In this document: positions 8,523 to 20,077 of the stretch, in pieces
How positions within the stretch are numbered: position 1 is the first letter of the stretch
How the letters are laid out: every line of letters begins with the position of its first letter
Translations under genes and position numbers: made by a program
Assembly: GCA_943912755.1 (NCBI GenBank)
Contig: CALTWF010000004.1
Coordinates: 58,275-122,274, forward strand
Direction: 5' to 3'
Length of the DNA stretch: 64,000 nucleotides
Source of the DNA: an uncultured Pseudomonas sp.
Lineage (GTDB): Bacteria > Pseudomonadota > Gammaproteobacteria > Pseudomonadales > Pseudomonadaceae
Notes under the pieces: generated by a model
What the model was told of the DNA's origin: nothing
The model's input: only the letters and a program-made list of their open reading frames with translations
Database searches by the model: none

Positions 8523-9424
8523 AGATCGCTGTGCTGTCGCGTAACCCGCGTCTGTATTCCACCCGTCGTCTGGTCGAGGCCGGCACGCAACGGGGCCATG
8601 AAGTGGTTGTGATCGATACCTTGCGTGCCTACATGAACATCGCCAGCCACAAGCCGCAGATCCACTATCGTGGCAAGCCGCTGGAAGGCTTCGATGCGGT
8701 GATTCCGCGGATCGGCGCTTCGGTGACCTTCTATGGCTGCGCGGTGCTGCGCCAGTTCGAAATGATGGGCGTGTACCCGCTCAACGAATCCGTGGCCATC
8801 GCCCGCTCGCGGGACAAGCTGCGCTCGCTGCAGTTGCTGTCGCGGCGCGGCATCGGTCTGCCGGTGACCGGCTTCGCCCACTCGCCGGACGATATTCCCG
8901 ACCTGATCCAGATGGTCAATGGCGCCCCGCTGGTGATCAAGGTGCTCGAAGGCACCCAGGGCATCGGCGTGGTGCTGTGCGAAACCACCAAGGCCGCCGA
9001 GTCGGTGATCGAGGCGTTCATGGGTCTGAAGCAGAACATCATGGTCCAGGAATACATCAAGGAAGCCGGCGGCGCCGATATCCGCTGCTTCGTGGTCGGT
9101 GACAAGGTCATCGCCTCGATGAAGCGCCAGGCCAAGCCGGGCGAGTTCCGCTCCAACCTGCACCGTGGCGGCACCGCCAGCCTGATCAAGGTCACCCCGG
9201 AAGAGCGCATGACCGCGATCCGCGCGGCCAAGGTCATGGGGCTCAGCGTGGCCGGCGTGGATATCCTGCGCTCCAACCACGGCCCGCTGGTGATGGAGGT
9301 GAACTCGTCGCCGGGTCTGGAAGGTATCGAGGTCACCACCGGCAAGGACGTGGCCGGGATGATCATCGAGCACCTGGAAAAGAACGGCGGGCCCAATCAG
9401 ACCCGCACCAAAGGGAAGGGTTAA
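8519..9424 (+). CDS. rimK: ribosomal protein S6 modification enzyme RimK (glutamate ligase)
   Basis: ATP-grasp ligase adding glutamate residues to the C-terminus of ribosomal protein S6 (301 aa). Visible features are the N-terminal MKIAVLSRNPRLYSTRRL, the ATP-grasp segments PLVIKVLEGTQGIGVVLCE and IMVQEYIKEAGGADIRCFVVG, and the metal-binding EVNSSPGLEGIE near the C-terminus. It is translationally coupled to rimB. Its stop overlaps the envZ stop by four bases, so the two genes converge with no space for an intergenic terminator. Confidence 0.96.
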   Translation: MKIAVLSRNPRLYSTRRLVEAGTQRGHEVVVIDTLRAYMNIASHKPQIHYRGKPLEGFDAVIPRIGASVTFYGCAVLRQFEMMGVYPLNESVAIARSRDKLRSLQLLSRRGIGLPVTGFAHSPDDIPDLIQMVNGAPLVIKVLEGTQGIGVVLCETTKAAESVIEAFMGLKQNIMVQEYIKEAGGADIRCFVVGDKVIASMKRQAKPGEFRSNLHRGGTASLIKVTPEERMTAIRAAKVMGLSVAGVDILRSNHGPLVMEVNSSPGLEGIEVTTGKDVAGMIIEHLEKNGGPNQTRTKGKG

Positions 9425-10734
9425 ACCGCGTCGCGCGGGAGCAGCAGCCCCAGGGGCAGCCGCACCCGCGCTTCGATACCGCCACCGGAGCGGTTGCGCA
9501 GCTCGACGTTGCCGCCATGCTGCGCGGCGATCCGCCGCACGATCGCCAGGCCCAGCCCGGTGCCCTTGCCGCCCCGGGCGCGGTCACCGCGAATGAACGG
9601 ATTGAAAATCGCCTCCAGCTCGCCCGGATCGATGCCGGCGCCACGGTCCAGTACGCTCAGCACCACGTAGGGCGCGTTGACATCACCGGAGACATAGGCC
9701 GCCACCTCGACGCCCTTGCCGGCGTGGTGCAGGGCGTTGCCGATCAGGTTGTTGAGCAGGCGCTTGATCGAGACACGGCGCAGCGGGAAGGGCGGGATCG
9801 GCTCCAGGCACAGGCGTACCCGATCCTTGGGCTGGTTGAACGGGGCAACCACCTCGCGCACCAGGTCGCTCAGGTCCACTTCTTCCACCGGCTCGTCACG
9901 GCCGTCGCGGATAAAGGCGAGGAACTGATCGAGGATCGCGTCCATGTCCTCGATATCGCGGACCATGTCGTCGGTCAGGTCACTCTCGTTGGGCAGCATG
10001 GACAAGGACAGGCGCAGGCGGGTCAGGGGTGTGCGCAAGTCGTGGGACACGCCGGCCAGCATCAGCTCGCGCTCGCGCCCGGCCTGTTCGACGTCCTCGG
10101 CCATCTGGTTGAAGGCGCGGTACACCTCGGTCATTTCGCTTGGCGTATCGCTGACCGGCAAGCGCACGCTGCGGCCCTGGCCCAGTTGCCGGGCGGCGAA
10201 CACCAGGCGTTTCAGCGGCTGGTTGAGCTGGCGCACGAAGATCCACGCCGAGGCGGTGGACAGCAGGCCGATGGCGAGGAACCAGCCGAGCACGTTCCAG
10301 ATCTTCTGGCCGCGCAATGGATGCGGGTAGAGCGGGACTTTCAGCCAGTCGTCGCCGAGGCTCGGCGCCCGTACCCAGAGCGCCGGCGGCGAATGCACGC
10401 GCAGGCGTACCTCGGTGTCCTCGCCCAGTTCGGCCTGCATCTGCCGCTGGTAGATCTCGCTGTAGGGCCAGTGCTGCTCGCCCTCGGGCACACCGTTGCC
10501 GGTGACGCGGATCAGTCCGGCGGCCTCGGCGACCTTGTCCCGGTTCTCTTCATCCGCCGCCCAGTAGGCGCGCAGGGTCAGGGCGACCCCGTGGCTGTAC
10601 TGGCGGTCGACCAGCACGTCCTCGTTCATCAGCAGGTAGACCAGGGTCAGCGCCTTGGAGAACAGGACGACGATCAGCACCAGCCACAGGGTGCGGGCGA
10701 AGAAACTTTGCGGGAACCACAGCGGCGTTTTCAT
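9421..10734 (-). CDS. envZ: EnvZ-like osmosensor histidine kinase
   Basis: Inner-membrane sensor kinase of 437 aa. There is an N-terminal transmembrane helix (about 14-36), a periplasmic domain (about 38-145), a second helix (about 146-166), then HAMP with RQLNQPLKRLV. The H-box GVSHDLRTPLTRLRL has phosphoacceptor His231, and the ATPase domain has NLIGNALHHA (N-box), DRGAGID and GGKGTGLGLAIV (G-boxes). It lies 140 bp downstream of ompR on the same strand with a hairpin between them, and it converges with rimK. Confidence 0.95.
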   Translation of the reverse strand: MKTPLWFPQSFFARTLWLVLIVVLFSKALTLVYLLMNEDVLVDRQYSHGVALTLRAYWAADEENRDKVAEAAGLIRVTGNGVPEGEQHWPYSEIYQRQMQAELGEDTEVRLRVHSPPALWVRAPSLGDDWLKVPLYPHPLRGQKIWNVLGWFLAIGLLSTASAWIFVRQLNQPLKRLVFAARQLGQGRSVRLPVSDTPSEMTEVYRAFNQMAEDVEQAGRERELMLAGVSHDLRTPLTRLRLSLSMLPNESDLTDDMVRDIEDMDAILDQFLAFIRDGRDEPVEEVDLSDLVREVVAPFNQPKDRVRLCLEPIPPFPLRRVSIKRLLNNLIGNALHHAGKGVEVAAYVSGDVNAPYVVLSVLDRGAGIDPGELEAIFNPFIRGDRARGGKGTGLGLAIVRRIAAQHGGNVELRNRSGGGIEARVRLPLGLLLPRDAV

Positions 10735-10797
10735 GGACGACGGCTACACACTTGGCAGGCGCGAGCGCGGCTCGCGGGCGTGGCGGGGGCTGACCCA

Positions 10798-10833
10798 TGC
10801 AAAAGCAGGGCAGCCCTGCGGCGGCCCTGCTTT
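10798..10833 (-). terminator. hairpin between ompR and envZ, possible attenuator
   Basis: AAAGCAGGGC (10802-10811) and GCCCTGCTTT (10824-10833) form a perfect 10-bp stem. On the minus strand the stem is followed by a short T-stretch (TTTTGC). It sits between the ompR stop (10875) and envZ start (10734), so it could partially terminate transcription and lower EnvZ relative to OmpR. Confidence 0.55.
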
Positions 10834-10874
10834 CGATGACTCACTCCTTGGAACCAACTCCTTGGAATCCGGGA

Positions 10875-11615
10875 TCACTTGCCGGCGTTGCCGTCCGGCA
10901 CGAACACGTAACCCACGCCCCAGACGGTCTGGATGTAGCGCGGTTTCGACGGGTCCGGCTCGATCATCCGGCGCAGACGGGAAATCTGCACGTCGATGGA
11001 ACGCTCCAGGGCATCCCACTCGCGGCCACGGGCCAGGTTCATCAGCTTGTCGCGGGTCAGCGGCTCGCGGGCATGCATGACCAGCGCCTTGAGCACGGCG
11101 AACTCGCCGGTGGTGAGCATGTGCACTTCGTCGCCACGCTTGAGCTCCCGGGTGGCCAGGGACAGCTCGTAGTCGCCGAAGGTGACGGTCTCGTCCTCGC
11201 TGCCGGGGGCGCCCGGAACCGTTGGCGCCTGGCGGCGCAGCACGGCCTTGACCCGCGCGACCAGTTCATCCGGGTTGAACGGCTTGGCCAGGTAGTCGTC
11301 GGCGCCCAGTTCCAGGCCCTTGATCCGGCTCAGCTCGTCGCCCTTGGCGGTGAGCATGATGATCGGTACCTGGTTGTTCGCCGCGCGCAGGCGGCGGCAG
11401 GCGGAAAGACCATCTTCACCGGGAAGCATCAGGTCGAGGACGACCAGGTTGAAGACTTCGCGAGACAGCAGGCGGTCCATCTGCTCTACGTTGGGTACTG
11501 CCCGTGCGCGGTAGCCTTTGCTGGTGAAGAATCGCTCCAGCAGGCTGCTCAGGCCCGGGTCGTCGTCGACGATGAGGATTTTTTCGCCTTCGGCTGTTTG
11601 TGCAGTGCTGCTCAT
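10875..11615 (-). CDS. ompR: OmpR-type response regulator
   Basis: Winged-helix response regulator of 246 aa. The receiver has KILIVDDDPGLSSLLERFF with phosphoacceptor D61 in LVVLDLMLPGEDGL, then the signalling residues MLTAKGDE and AKPF. The DNA-binding domain has GEFAVLKALVMHAREPLTRDKL, SIDVQISRLRRMIEPDP and YIQTVWGVGYVF. It is the first gene of the ompR-envZ unit and is divergent from tex across a 240-bp gap. Partnership with EnvZ is by adjacency and family knowledge. Confidence 0.96.
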   Translation of the reverse strand: MSSTAQTAEGEKILIVDDDPGLSSLLERFFTSKGYRARAVPNVEQMDRLLSREVFNLVVLDLMLPGEDGLSACRRLRAANNQVPIIMLTAKGDELSRIKGLELGADDYLAKPFNPDELVARVKAVLRRQAPTVPGAPGSEDETVTFGDYELSLATRELKRGDEVHMLTTGEFAVLKALVMHAREPLTRDKLMNLARGREWDALERSIDVQISRLRRMIEPDPSKPRYIQTVWGVGYVFVPDGNAGK

Positions 11616-11762
11616 GGGTAGCTCCTTTAATCTCGGCGCGCATTATGGCTTAGCCGCCATTTGCGGGTGCCGAGCTCATTGTTAGCAGATTTTTCCCCGT
11701 GTGCCAGCGGAAAGGTCCGTCAGGCTGGCCAGCCGCTATCACCGCAAGCCTTGTGCGCTGGG

Positions 11763-11768
11763 TATAAT
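11763..11768 (+). promoter_or_regulatory. probable -10 element for tex
   Basis: A perfect TATAAT lies 90 bp upstream of the tex start. No convincing TTGACA-like box is found 16-18 bases before it, so only the -10 half is supported. Confidence 0.4.
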
Positions 11769-11857
11769 GCGCCGCTTTTCACCGAGCGCCGCCTTGCCCC
11801 GACGCCTCTGGCGCCGGCCTCCGCGGCCCAAGCATTCACAATTTGTCAGGTGGTTTT

Positions 11858-14175
<2,318 letters not shown>

Positions 14176-14176
<1 letters not shown>

Positions 14177-14559
14177 TGGACGCGCCCGAAGACATCGTCC
14201 AGAGCGCCTTCAGCCAGTTGCTCGGCTGCCGTCTGCAACGCCTTGAAGAGGGCGTTGCCGAGGTGGCCCTGGCCTTGGAGCCGCAGCTGCGCAACCGCGG
14301 CGGCTTCCTGCATGGCGGTGCGATCTTCAGCCTGGTCGATATCGCCATGGGCCTGGCCTGCTCCAGCAGCCATGGTTTCGACCGGCGCAGCGTCACCCTG
14401 GAATGCAAGATCAACTACGTGCGTGCGGTCAGCGAGGGCGAGGTGCTGTGCACCGCCCGCGTGCTGCACGCCGGCCGTCGCACGTTGGTATTGGACGCCG
14501 ACGTATTCCAGGACGACAAATTGATCGCCAAGGCCCAGGGCACTTTCGCGGCGCTCTAG
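14176..14559 (+). CDS. PaaI-family hotdog thioesterase
   Basis: A 127-aa hotdog-fold protein with the PaaI/YdiI-type active-site segment NRGGFLHGGAIFSLVDIAMG, in which the HGG loop and the helix Asp are conserved, and the C-terminal KAQGTF strand. The ATG at 14176 shares its first base with the tex stop (TGATG), so it is translationally coupled to tex; a GTG one codon earlier is the alternative. Its acyl substrate is unknown. A hairpin at 14586-14607 probably ends the tex operon. Confidence 0.86.
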
Positions 14560-14585
14560 CCGCAAAAGGCCATCTGCGGTACTTT

Positions 14586-14607
14586 CGGCAGTGCGCGGGC
14601 GCTGCCG
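14586..14607 (+). terminator. probable terminator after the tex operon
   Basis: CGGCAGTGC (14586-14594) pairs with GCGCTGCCG (14599-14607), a 9-bp stem with one G-U pair and a GCGG loop, followed by ATTTCC. The T-run is short, so termination strength is uncertain. Confidence 0.45.
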
Positions 14608-14713
14608 ATTTCCTGCGATAACCAGGCGACAACGCCAGTTCCTCCTGTCCACCCTTGCAGACCGTCATCTCCACCCCCATATCGGGGCGACTGACGTGTG
14701 AAGGAATTCCATC

Positions 14714-16297
14714 TTGAGCGAACTTCTCAACCGCCGCCTGAGCCTGCTCAGCGAGGGCGACAACCTCTCCCTGCTCAAGCAGTGCCTGCACGGCATCGAG
14801 CGTGAATGCCTGCGCGTGACCGAAGAGGGTCGCCTGGCCCAGACTCCCCATCCAGAGGCACTGGGCTCGGCCCTGACCCACGAATCCATCACCACCGATT
14901 ATTCCGAGTCGCTGCTGGAGTTCATCACCCCGGCCCTGGCCGATCCGGCGCAAACCCTCGAAAGCCTGGAAAACATCCACCGCTTCGCCGTCAGCAAGCT
15001 CGGTAGCGAGTACCTGTGGAGCCCGTCGATGCCCTGCCCGCTGCCGGCGGAGGAGGACATCCCGATCGCCTGGTACGGCACCTCCAATATCGGCCAGCTC
15101 AAGTACGTCTACCGCAAGGGCCTGGCCCTGCGCTACGGCCGCACCATGCAGTGCATCGCCGGGATCCACTACAACTTCTCGCTGCCGGAAAAACTCTGGC
15201 CGCTGCTGCGTGACGCCGAAGGTGCCGACGGCAGCGACCGCGACTACCAGTCGTCGGCGTACATCGCCCTGATCCGCAACTTCCGCCGCTACAGCTGGCT
15301 GCTGATGTACCTGTTCGGCGCCTCGCCGGCGCTGGACGCCGGCTTCCTGCGTGGCCGCCCGCATCAACTGGAATCCTTCGATCCGGACACCCTGTTCCTG
15401 CCCTGGGCCACCAGCCTGCGCATGAGCGACCTGGGCTACCAGAGCAACGCCCAGGCCGGCCTGACCCCCTGCTACAACGACCTCACCAGCTACACCGACA
15501 GCCTGCGCCGCGCCGTGGCCACGCCCTACGCGCCCTATGTCGAGGTCGGTACGCACCAGGACGGCGAGTGGGTCCAGCTCAACACCAACATCCTGCAGAT
15601 CGAGAACGAGTACTACTCGAACATCCGCCCCAAGCGCGTGACCTACACCGGCGAGCGGCCGATCCAGGCGCTGATGGCCCGCGGCATCCAGTACATCGAA
15701 GTGCGCTGCCTCGACATCAACCCGTTCCTGCCCACCGGTATCGACCTGCCGCAGGCGCGTTTCCTCGACGCCTTCCTGCTGTTCTGCGCCCTGGAAGACA
15801 GCCCGCTGCTGGCAAACGGCGAATGCGGCCAGTGCACCGACAACTTCCTCACCGTGGTCAAGGAAGGCCGGCGCCCTGGCCTGCAACTGCAGCGCAACGG
15901 CGAGCCGGTCGGCCTCAAGACCTGGGCCTCCGAGCTGCTGGCGCGCATCGCGCCGCTGGCCGAACTGCTCGACCGCAGCCACGGCAGCGACGAGCACGCC
16001 CGTGCCCTCGCCACCCAGGCGGCCAAGGTCGATGACCCGGCGCTGACGCCTTCGGCCCAGGTCCTCGCCAGCATGACCGCGCACCAGGAGAGCTTCGCCG
16101 CTTTCGCCTTGCGCCAGAGTCAGCTGCATGCCGACTACCTGCGCAAGGAGCCGCTGCCGGCTGAAGAGCAGGCGCGTTTCGACGCCCTGGCCCGCGCCTC
16201 GCTGGAAGAGCAGAGTCGCCTGGAGCAGCAGGAAGTCGGTGATTTCGACCTGTTCGTTGGCGCTTACCAGGCCAGCATCCTGGCGATCAGCAACTGA
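14714..16297 (+). CDS. gshA: glutamate-cysteine ligase
   Basis: First enzyme of glutathione synthesis, joining L-glutamate and L-cysteine with ATP; 527 aa of the proteobacterial GshA family. Typical segments are the N-terminal CLHGIERECLRVTEEGRLA, ESITTDYSESLLEFITP, GIHYNFSLPE and YIEVRCLDINPF. The start is a TTG with AAGGA eight bases upstream; no in-frame ATG with a ribosome site lies nearby. It ends two bases before the TetR gene, so the two are probably co-transcribed. Confidence 0.96.
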   Translation: MSELLNRRLSLLSEGDNLSLLKQCLHGIERECLRVTEEGRLAQTPHPEALGSALTHESITTDYSESLLEFITPALADPAQTLESLENIHRFAVSKLGSEYLWSPSMPCPLPAEEDIPIAWYGTSNIGQLKYVYRKGLALRYGRTMQCIAGIHYNFSLPEKLWPLLRDAEGADGSDRDYQSSAYIALIRNFRRYSWLLMYLFGASPALDAGFLRGRPHQLESFDPDTLFLPWATSLRMSDLGYQSNAQAGLTPCYNDLTSYTDSLRRAVATPYAPYVEVGTHQDGEWVQLNTNILQIENEYYSNIRPKRVTYTGERPIQALMARGIQYIEVRCLDINPFLPTGIDLPQARFLDAFLLFCALEDSPLLANGECGQCTDNFLTVVKEGRRPGLQLQRNGEPVGLKTWASELLARIAPLAELLDRSHGSDEHARALATQAAKVDDPALTPSAQVLASMTAHQESFAAFALRQSQLHADYLRKEPLPAEEQARFDALARASLEEQSRLEQQEVGDFDLFVGAYQASILAISN

Positions 16298-16298
16298 C

Positions 16299-16925
16299 AT
16301 GAGCCGCGGTACCACCCCTCGCAAACCCCGCGCCCGCAGCCAGGCGCGGATCGACTCGATCCTCGACGCAGCGCGCACCCTGCTGGCCAGCGAGGGCGTG
16401 GCCAGCCTGTCGATCTACAGCGTTGCCGAGCGCGCGCAGATCCCGCCGTCGTCGGTCTATCACTTCTTCGCCAGCGTGCCGGCCTTGCTGGAGGCGCTCA
16501 CGGCGGATGTCCACAGCGCTTTCCGCGCCTGCCTTCAGGAACCCATCGACGCGGATAGCCTGGCAACCTGGCGGGACCTGTCGCGGCTGGTGGAAGCGCG
16601 GATGCTGGAGATCTATCAGCAGGACGCTGCCGCCCGGCAGTTGATCCTGGCCCAGCATGGATTGAGTGAAGTGACCCAGGCCGACCGCCAGCACGATATC
16701 GAGCTGGGTGACCTGATGCACAAGCTGTTCGCCCAGCATTTCCGCTTGCCGGAGCTGCCGGATGATGTGGACGTGTTTGCCCTGGCGATGGAACTGAGCG
16801 ACCGGGTGTATGCCCGTTCGGTGCAGTTGCACGGGCAGATCACCCCGCGCATGGCGGAGGAGGGGATGCGGGTGTTCGAGGCGTATGTGGGGCTGTATCT
16901 GCCGCCGTTCCTGCCCAAACACTGA
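16299..16925 (+). CDS. TetR-family transcriptional regulator
   Basis: A 208-aa regulator. The basic N-terminus is followed by the TetR helix-turn-helix, with ARIDSILDAARTLLASEGVA, IYSVAERAQIPPSSVYHFF and the recognition helix SSVYHFFAS; the C-terminal helical ligand domain is not family-specific. It starts two bases after the gshA stop, so it is likely in the gshA transcript, and a link to thiol or redox control is possible but unproven. The REP palindrome immediately downstream separates it from the converging ssuF. Confidence 0.85.
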   Translation: MSRGTTPRKPRARSQARIDSILDAARTLLASEGVASLSIYSVAERAQIPPSSVYHFFASVPALLEALTADVHSAFRACLQEPIDADSLATWRDLSRLVEARMLEIYQQDAAARQLILAQHGLSEVTQADRQHDIELGDLMHKLFAQHFRLPELPDDVDVFALAMELSDRVYARSVQLHGQITPRMAEEGMRVFEAYVGLYLPPFLPKH

Positions 16926-16931
16926 AAAAGC

Positions 16932-17002
16932 ATCGCTGGCAAGCCAGCTCCCACAGGGTCTGTGGTGCACGCGGACCCTGTGGGAGCTGGCTTGCCAGCG
17001 AT
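16932..17002. repeat. REP pair (BIME-like palindrome) between tetR and ssuF
   Basis: Positions 16932-16960 and 16974-17002 are exact 29-bp inverted copies around a 13-bp centre, each carrying the core GCTGGCAAGCCAGCTCCCAC typical of Pseudomonas REP elements. It lies between two convergent genes and could end transcription from both sides. The same core recurs at 63856-63928. Confidence 0.93.
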
Positions 17003-17009
17003 TGGGTTT

Positions 17010-17225
17010 TCACAGCTTGGCGATGGAAACCTCGGTCGATTTCACAAAGGCAATCACCTCGCTGCCAATGGTCAGTTCCAGTTCCTTGACCGAACGGGTG
17101 GTGATCACCGAAGTGACGATGCCCGAGGCAGTCTGCACGTCGATTTCCGACAGGACCGGGCCTTCCAGGATTTCCTTCACGGTGCCTTTGAACTGGTTAC
17201 GCACGTTGATCGCTTTGATAGTCAT
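17010..17225 (-). CDS. ssuF: molybdopterin-binding (TOBE/Mop) protein SsuF
   Basis: A 71-aa single Mop domain with the family pattern AINVRNQFKGTVKEILEGPV, TASGIVTSVITTRSV and GSEVIAFVKSTEVSIAKL. In Pseudomonas this small gene ends the ssu operon and is needed for growth on some organosulfur compounds; its exact role in sulfonate use is unsettled. It lies 28 bases after ssuB on the same strand. Confidence 0.93.
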   Translation of the reverse strand: MTIKAINVRNQFKGTVKEILEGPVLSEIDVQTASGIVTSVITTRSVKELELTIGSEVIAFVKSTEVSIAKL

Positions 17226-17253
17226 CTGCTTGCTTCCTTCGTAGGTTCTGAGG

Positions 17254-18066
17254 TCAATGCGCCCAGCGCAGTTGCGTAGGCAAGGGTGCTACGGGTTCGG
17301 GCCCGGGCGGGGTGCCAGGGACCGAGAGAACACGGTTGAGTACTTCGGTTTCCAATGCGGCCAGGCGGTGCGAGCCACGCACCCGCGGTCGCGGCAGGTC
17401 CACCTGCAGGTCGAGGCCGATCTCGCCGTCCTCGATCAGGATCACCCGGTCGGCGACCGCTACCGCTTCGCTGACGTCGTGGGTCACCAGCAGCACGGTG
17501 AAGCCGTGCTTGCGCCAGAGGTCTTCGATCAGTTGCTGCATTTCGATGCGGGTCAGGGCATCTAGGGCGCCCAGCGGCTCGTCGAGCAGCAGCAGGCGCG
17601 GCTGGTGGATCAGCGCACGGGCCAGGGCCACGCGCTGCTTCTGCCCGCCGGACAGCGCCGCCGGCCACTCGTTGGCGCGGTCGGCCAGGCCCACCGCTTC
17701 CAGGGCTTGTTTTGCACGCTCCTGCCACTTGCCTTCGAGACCCAGACCGACGTTGTCGATCACCCGCTTCCACGGCAGCAGGCGCGCTTCCTGGAACATC
17801 AGCCGGGTATCTTCGCGGGCATCGGCCAGCGGCGCGCTGCCGGCCAGCAGTTGCCCGCCGCTGGGCTGGTCGAGACCGGCCAGCAAACGCAGCAGGGTGC
17901 TCTTGCCGCAGCCGCTGCGGCCGACGATGGCGACGAACTGGCCGGCCGGGATATGCAGGTCGATATTGCGCAGGACCTTGCGTTGCCCGAAGGTCTTCTC
18001 GACCTTCTGCACCGCCAGCGGGATGCCACGCAGCAGGCGCGGCGGCTGTTCCTTGAGAACGGTCAT
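17254..18066 (-). CDS. ssuB: aliphatic sulfonate ABC transporter ATP-binding protein
   Basis: ATPase of the sulfonate importer, 270 aa. Walker A GRSGCGKST lies at about 49-57, the Q-loop is FQEARLLPW, the signature is LSGGQKQRVALARAL, Walker B is LLLLDEPLGALD, and the switch His is in VLLVTHDVSEAV. The start ATG at 18066 overlaps the ssuC stop (ATGA). The sequence upstream in this frame is an antisense-free extension inside ssuC and is not coding. Confidence 0.96.
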   Translation of the reverse strand: MTVLKEQPPRLLRGIPLAVQKVEKTFGQRKVLRNIDLHIPAGQFVAIVGRSGCGKSTLLRLLAGLDQPSGGQLLAGSAPLADAREDTRLMFQEARLLPWKRVIDNVGLGLEGKWQERAKQALEAVGLADRANEWPAALSGGQKQRVALARALIHQPRLLLLDEPLGALDALTRIEMQQLIEDLWRKHGFTVLLVTHDVSEAVAVADRVILIEDGEIGLDLQVDLPRPRVRGSHRLAALETEVLNRVLSVPGTPPGPEPVAPLPTQLRWAH

Positions 18067-18860
18067 GCGCGGTCTCCCTTGCTCACTTGATAGGCCGGGT
18101 GCCAGCGCAGCCAGACACGCTCCAGGCCGCGGGCAGCGAGGTCGGCGAGCTTGCCGAGCACCGCGTACAGCACGATCGCCAGCACCACCACGTCGGTCTG
18201 CAGGAACTCCCGGGCGTTCATCGCCAGGTAGCCGATGCCGGCGTTGGCCGAGATGGTCTCGGCGACGATCAGGGTCAGCCACATGAAGCCCAGGGCGAAG
18301 CGCACGCCGACCAGGATCGACGGCAGGGCACCCGGCAGGATCACCTGGCGGAACAGGCCGAAGCCGCTCAGGCCGTAGCTGCGCGCCATCTCCACCAGCG
18401 CCGGATCGACGTTGCGGATGCCGTGGTAGGTGTTCAGGTAGATCGGGAACAGGGTGCCGAGGGCGACCAGGAAGATCTTCGCCGACTCGTCGATGCCGAA
18501 CCACAGGATCACCAGCGGGATCAGCGCCAGGTGCGGCACGTTGCGGATCATCTGCACCGAGCTGTCCAGCAGGCGCTCGCCCCAGCGCGACAGGCCGGTG
18601 ATGAAGCCGAGGGTCAGGCCGATGCTGCCGCCGATCAGGAAACCGAGGCCGGCGCGCCAGCCGCTGATCGCCAGGTGGGTCCAGATTTCGCCGCTGCGCA
18701 CCAGCTCGACCCCGGCCGCGACCACCGCGCTCGGCGCCGGCAGGATGCGGGTCGACAGCCAACCGGCGCTGACCGCCAGTTGCCAGATCGCCAGCAAGGC
18801 TACCGGCAGGGCCCAGGGCGCGAGGCGCTGGACCCAGGATGTGGAAGAAGAACGACTCAT
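18063..18860 (-). CDS. ssuC: aliphatic sulfonate ABC transporter permease
   Basis: Inner-membrane permease of 265 aa with about six helices, the first at 17-33 (LPVALLAIWQLAVSAG). The ABC-coupling EAA-like loop reads EMARSYGLSGFGLFRQVILPGALPSI. The family-typical NVPHLALIPLVILWFGI is present. It follows ssuD by ten bases and overlaps ssuB, giving the usual SsuD-C-B order. Confidence 0.96.
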   Translation of the reverse strand: MSRSSSTSWVQRLAPWALPVALLAIWQLAVSAGWLSTRILPAPSAVVAAGVELVRSGEIWTHLAISGWRAGLGFLIGGSIGLTLGFITGLSRWGERLLDSSVQMIRNVPHLALIPLVILWFGIDESAKIFLVALGTLFPIYLNTYHGIRNVDPALVEMARSYGLSGFGLFRQVILPGALPSILVGVRFALGFMWLTLIVAETISANAGIGYLAMNAREFLQTDVVVLAIVLYAVLGKLADLAARGLERVWLRWHPAYQVSKGDRA

Positions 18861-18870
18861 GGCGTGATCC

Positions 18871-20019
18871 TCAACGCTGCGCCGCGGCTTTGGGCAGGAT
18901 GTCGTTGGCGACCATTTCGCCGAACGGGCTGACATAGCCGCGCTCCTGCGGCAGTGCCGGACGCTCGATATCCAGGTGCGGGAACAGCAGCTCGGCAACC
19001 CGGTACGACTCTTCCAGGTGCGGATAGCCGGAGAAGATGAAGGTGTCGATACCCAGGTCGGCGTATTCCTTGACCCGCGCGGCCACGGTCGGGCCATCGC
19101 CGACCAGCGCGGTACCGGCACCACCGCGCACCAGGCCGACGCCGGCCCACAGGTTGGGGCTGACTTCCAGGTTGTCGCGGTTGCCGCCGTGCAGGGCGGC
19201 CATGCGTTGCTGGCCGACCGAATCGAAGCGCGCCAGGGAGGCCTGGGCACGGGCGATGGTGTCGTCGTCCAGATGGGAGATCAGGCGTTCGGCGGCTTTC
19301 CAGGCTTCGTCGTTGGTTTCGCGGACGATCACGTGCAAGCGGATGCCGAAGCGCACCGTGCGGCCCAGCTTGGCGGCCTTCTCGCGGACCTCGGCGATCT
19401 TCTCGGCCACCGCGGCCGGCGGCTCGCCCCAGGTCAGGTACAGCTCGACCTGCTCGGCGGCCAGGTCTTGCGCGGCTTCCGACGAGCCACCGAAGTACAG
19501 CGGCGGGCGCGGTTGCTGGATCGGCGGATAGAGCAGCTTGGCGCCCTTCACGGTGATGTGCTGGCCGTCGTAATCGACGGTCTCGCCTTCCAGCACCCGG
19601 CGCCAGATGCGGGTGAATTCCACCGAGGCCTGGTAACGCTCTTCATGGCTGAGGAACAGGCCGTCGCCGGACAGTTCTTCAGGGTCGCCTCCGGTCACCA
19701 GGTTGAACAGCGCACGCCCGCCGGACAGCCGGTCGAGGGTCGCGGCCTGGCGCGCCGCCACGGTCGGCGAAATGATCCCCGGGCGCAGTGCCACGAGGAA
19801 TTTCAGGCGCTGGGTCACCGGAATCAGCGAGGCGGCCACCAGCCAGGAGTCCTCGCAGGAACGCCCGGTGGGGATCAGCACGCCGCCGAAACCGAGGCGG
19901 TCGGCGGCCTGGGCCACCTGTTGCAGATAACCGTGATCGACGGCGCGAGCGCCTTCGGCGGTGCCAAGGTAATGGCCGTCGCCATGGGTCGGAAGAAACC
20001 AGAAAACGTTGAGGCTCAT
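18871..20019 (-). CDS. ssuD: FMNH2-dependent alkanesulfonate monooxygenase
   Basis: Luciferase-like flavin monooxygenase of 382 aa that releases sulfite and the aldehyde from alkanesulfonates using FMNH2 from SsuE. Family features are MSLNVFWFLPTHGDGHYLG at the N-terminus, IPTGRSCEDSWLVAASL, LVALRPGIISPTVAARQAA and FNLVTGGDPEEL. A GGAG ribosome site precedes the ATG. It lies between ssuA and ssuC on the minus strand. Confidence 0.97.
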   Translation of the reverse strand: MSLNVFWFLPTHGDGHYLGTAEGARAVDHGYLQQVAQAADRLGFGGVLIPTGRSCEDSWLVAASLIPVTQRLKFLVALRPGIISPTVAARQAATLDRLSGGRALFNLVTGGDPEELSGDGLFLSHEERYQASVEFTRIWRRVLEGETVDYDGQHITVKGAKLLYPPIQQPRPPLYFGGSSEAAQDLAAEQVELYLTWGEPPAAVAEKIAEVREKAAKLGRTVRFGIRLHVIVRETNDEAWKAAERLISHLDDDTIARAQASLARFDSVGQQRMAALHGGNRDNLEVSPNLWAGVGLVRGGAGTALVGDGPTVAARVKEYADLGIDTFIFSGYPHLEESYRVAELLFPHLDIERPALPQERGYVSPFGEMVANDILPKAAAQR

Positions 20020-20077
20020 TGGAGTTGTCTCCTAAGGGTGGCTCAGACCGGGGCGGCGCCCCGGCTCGGGCAAAACG

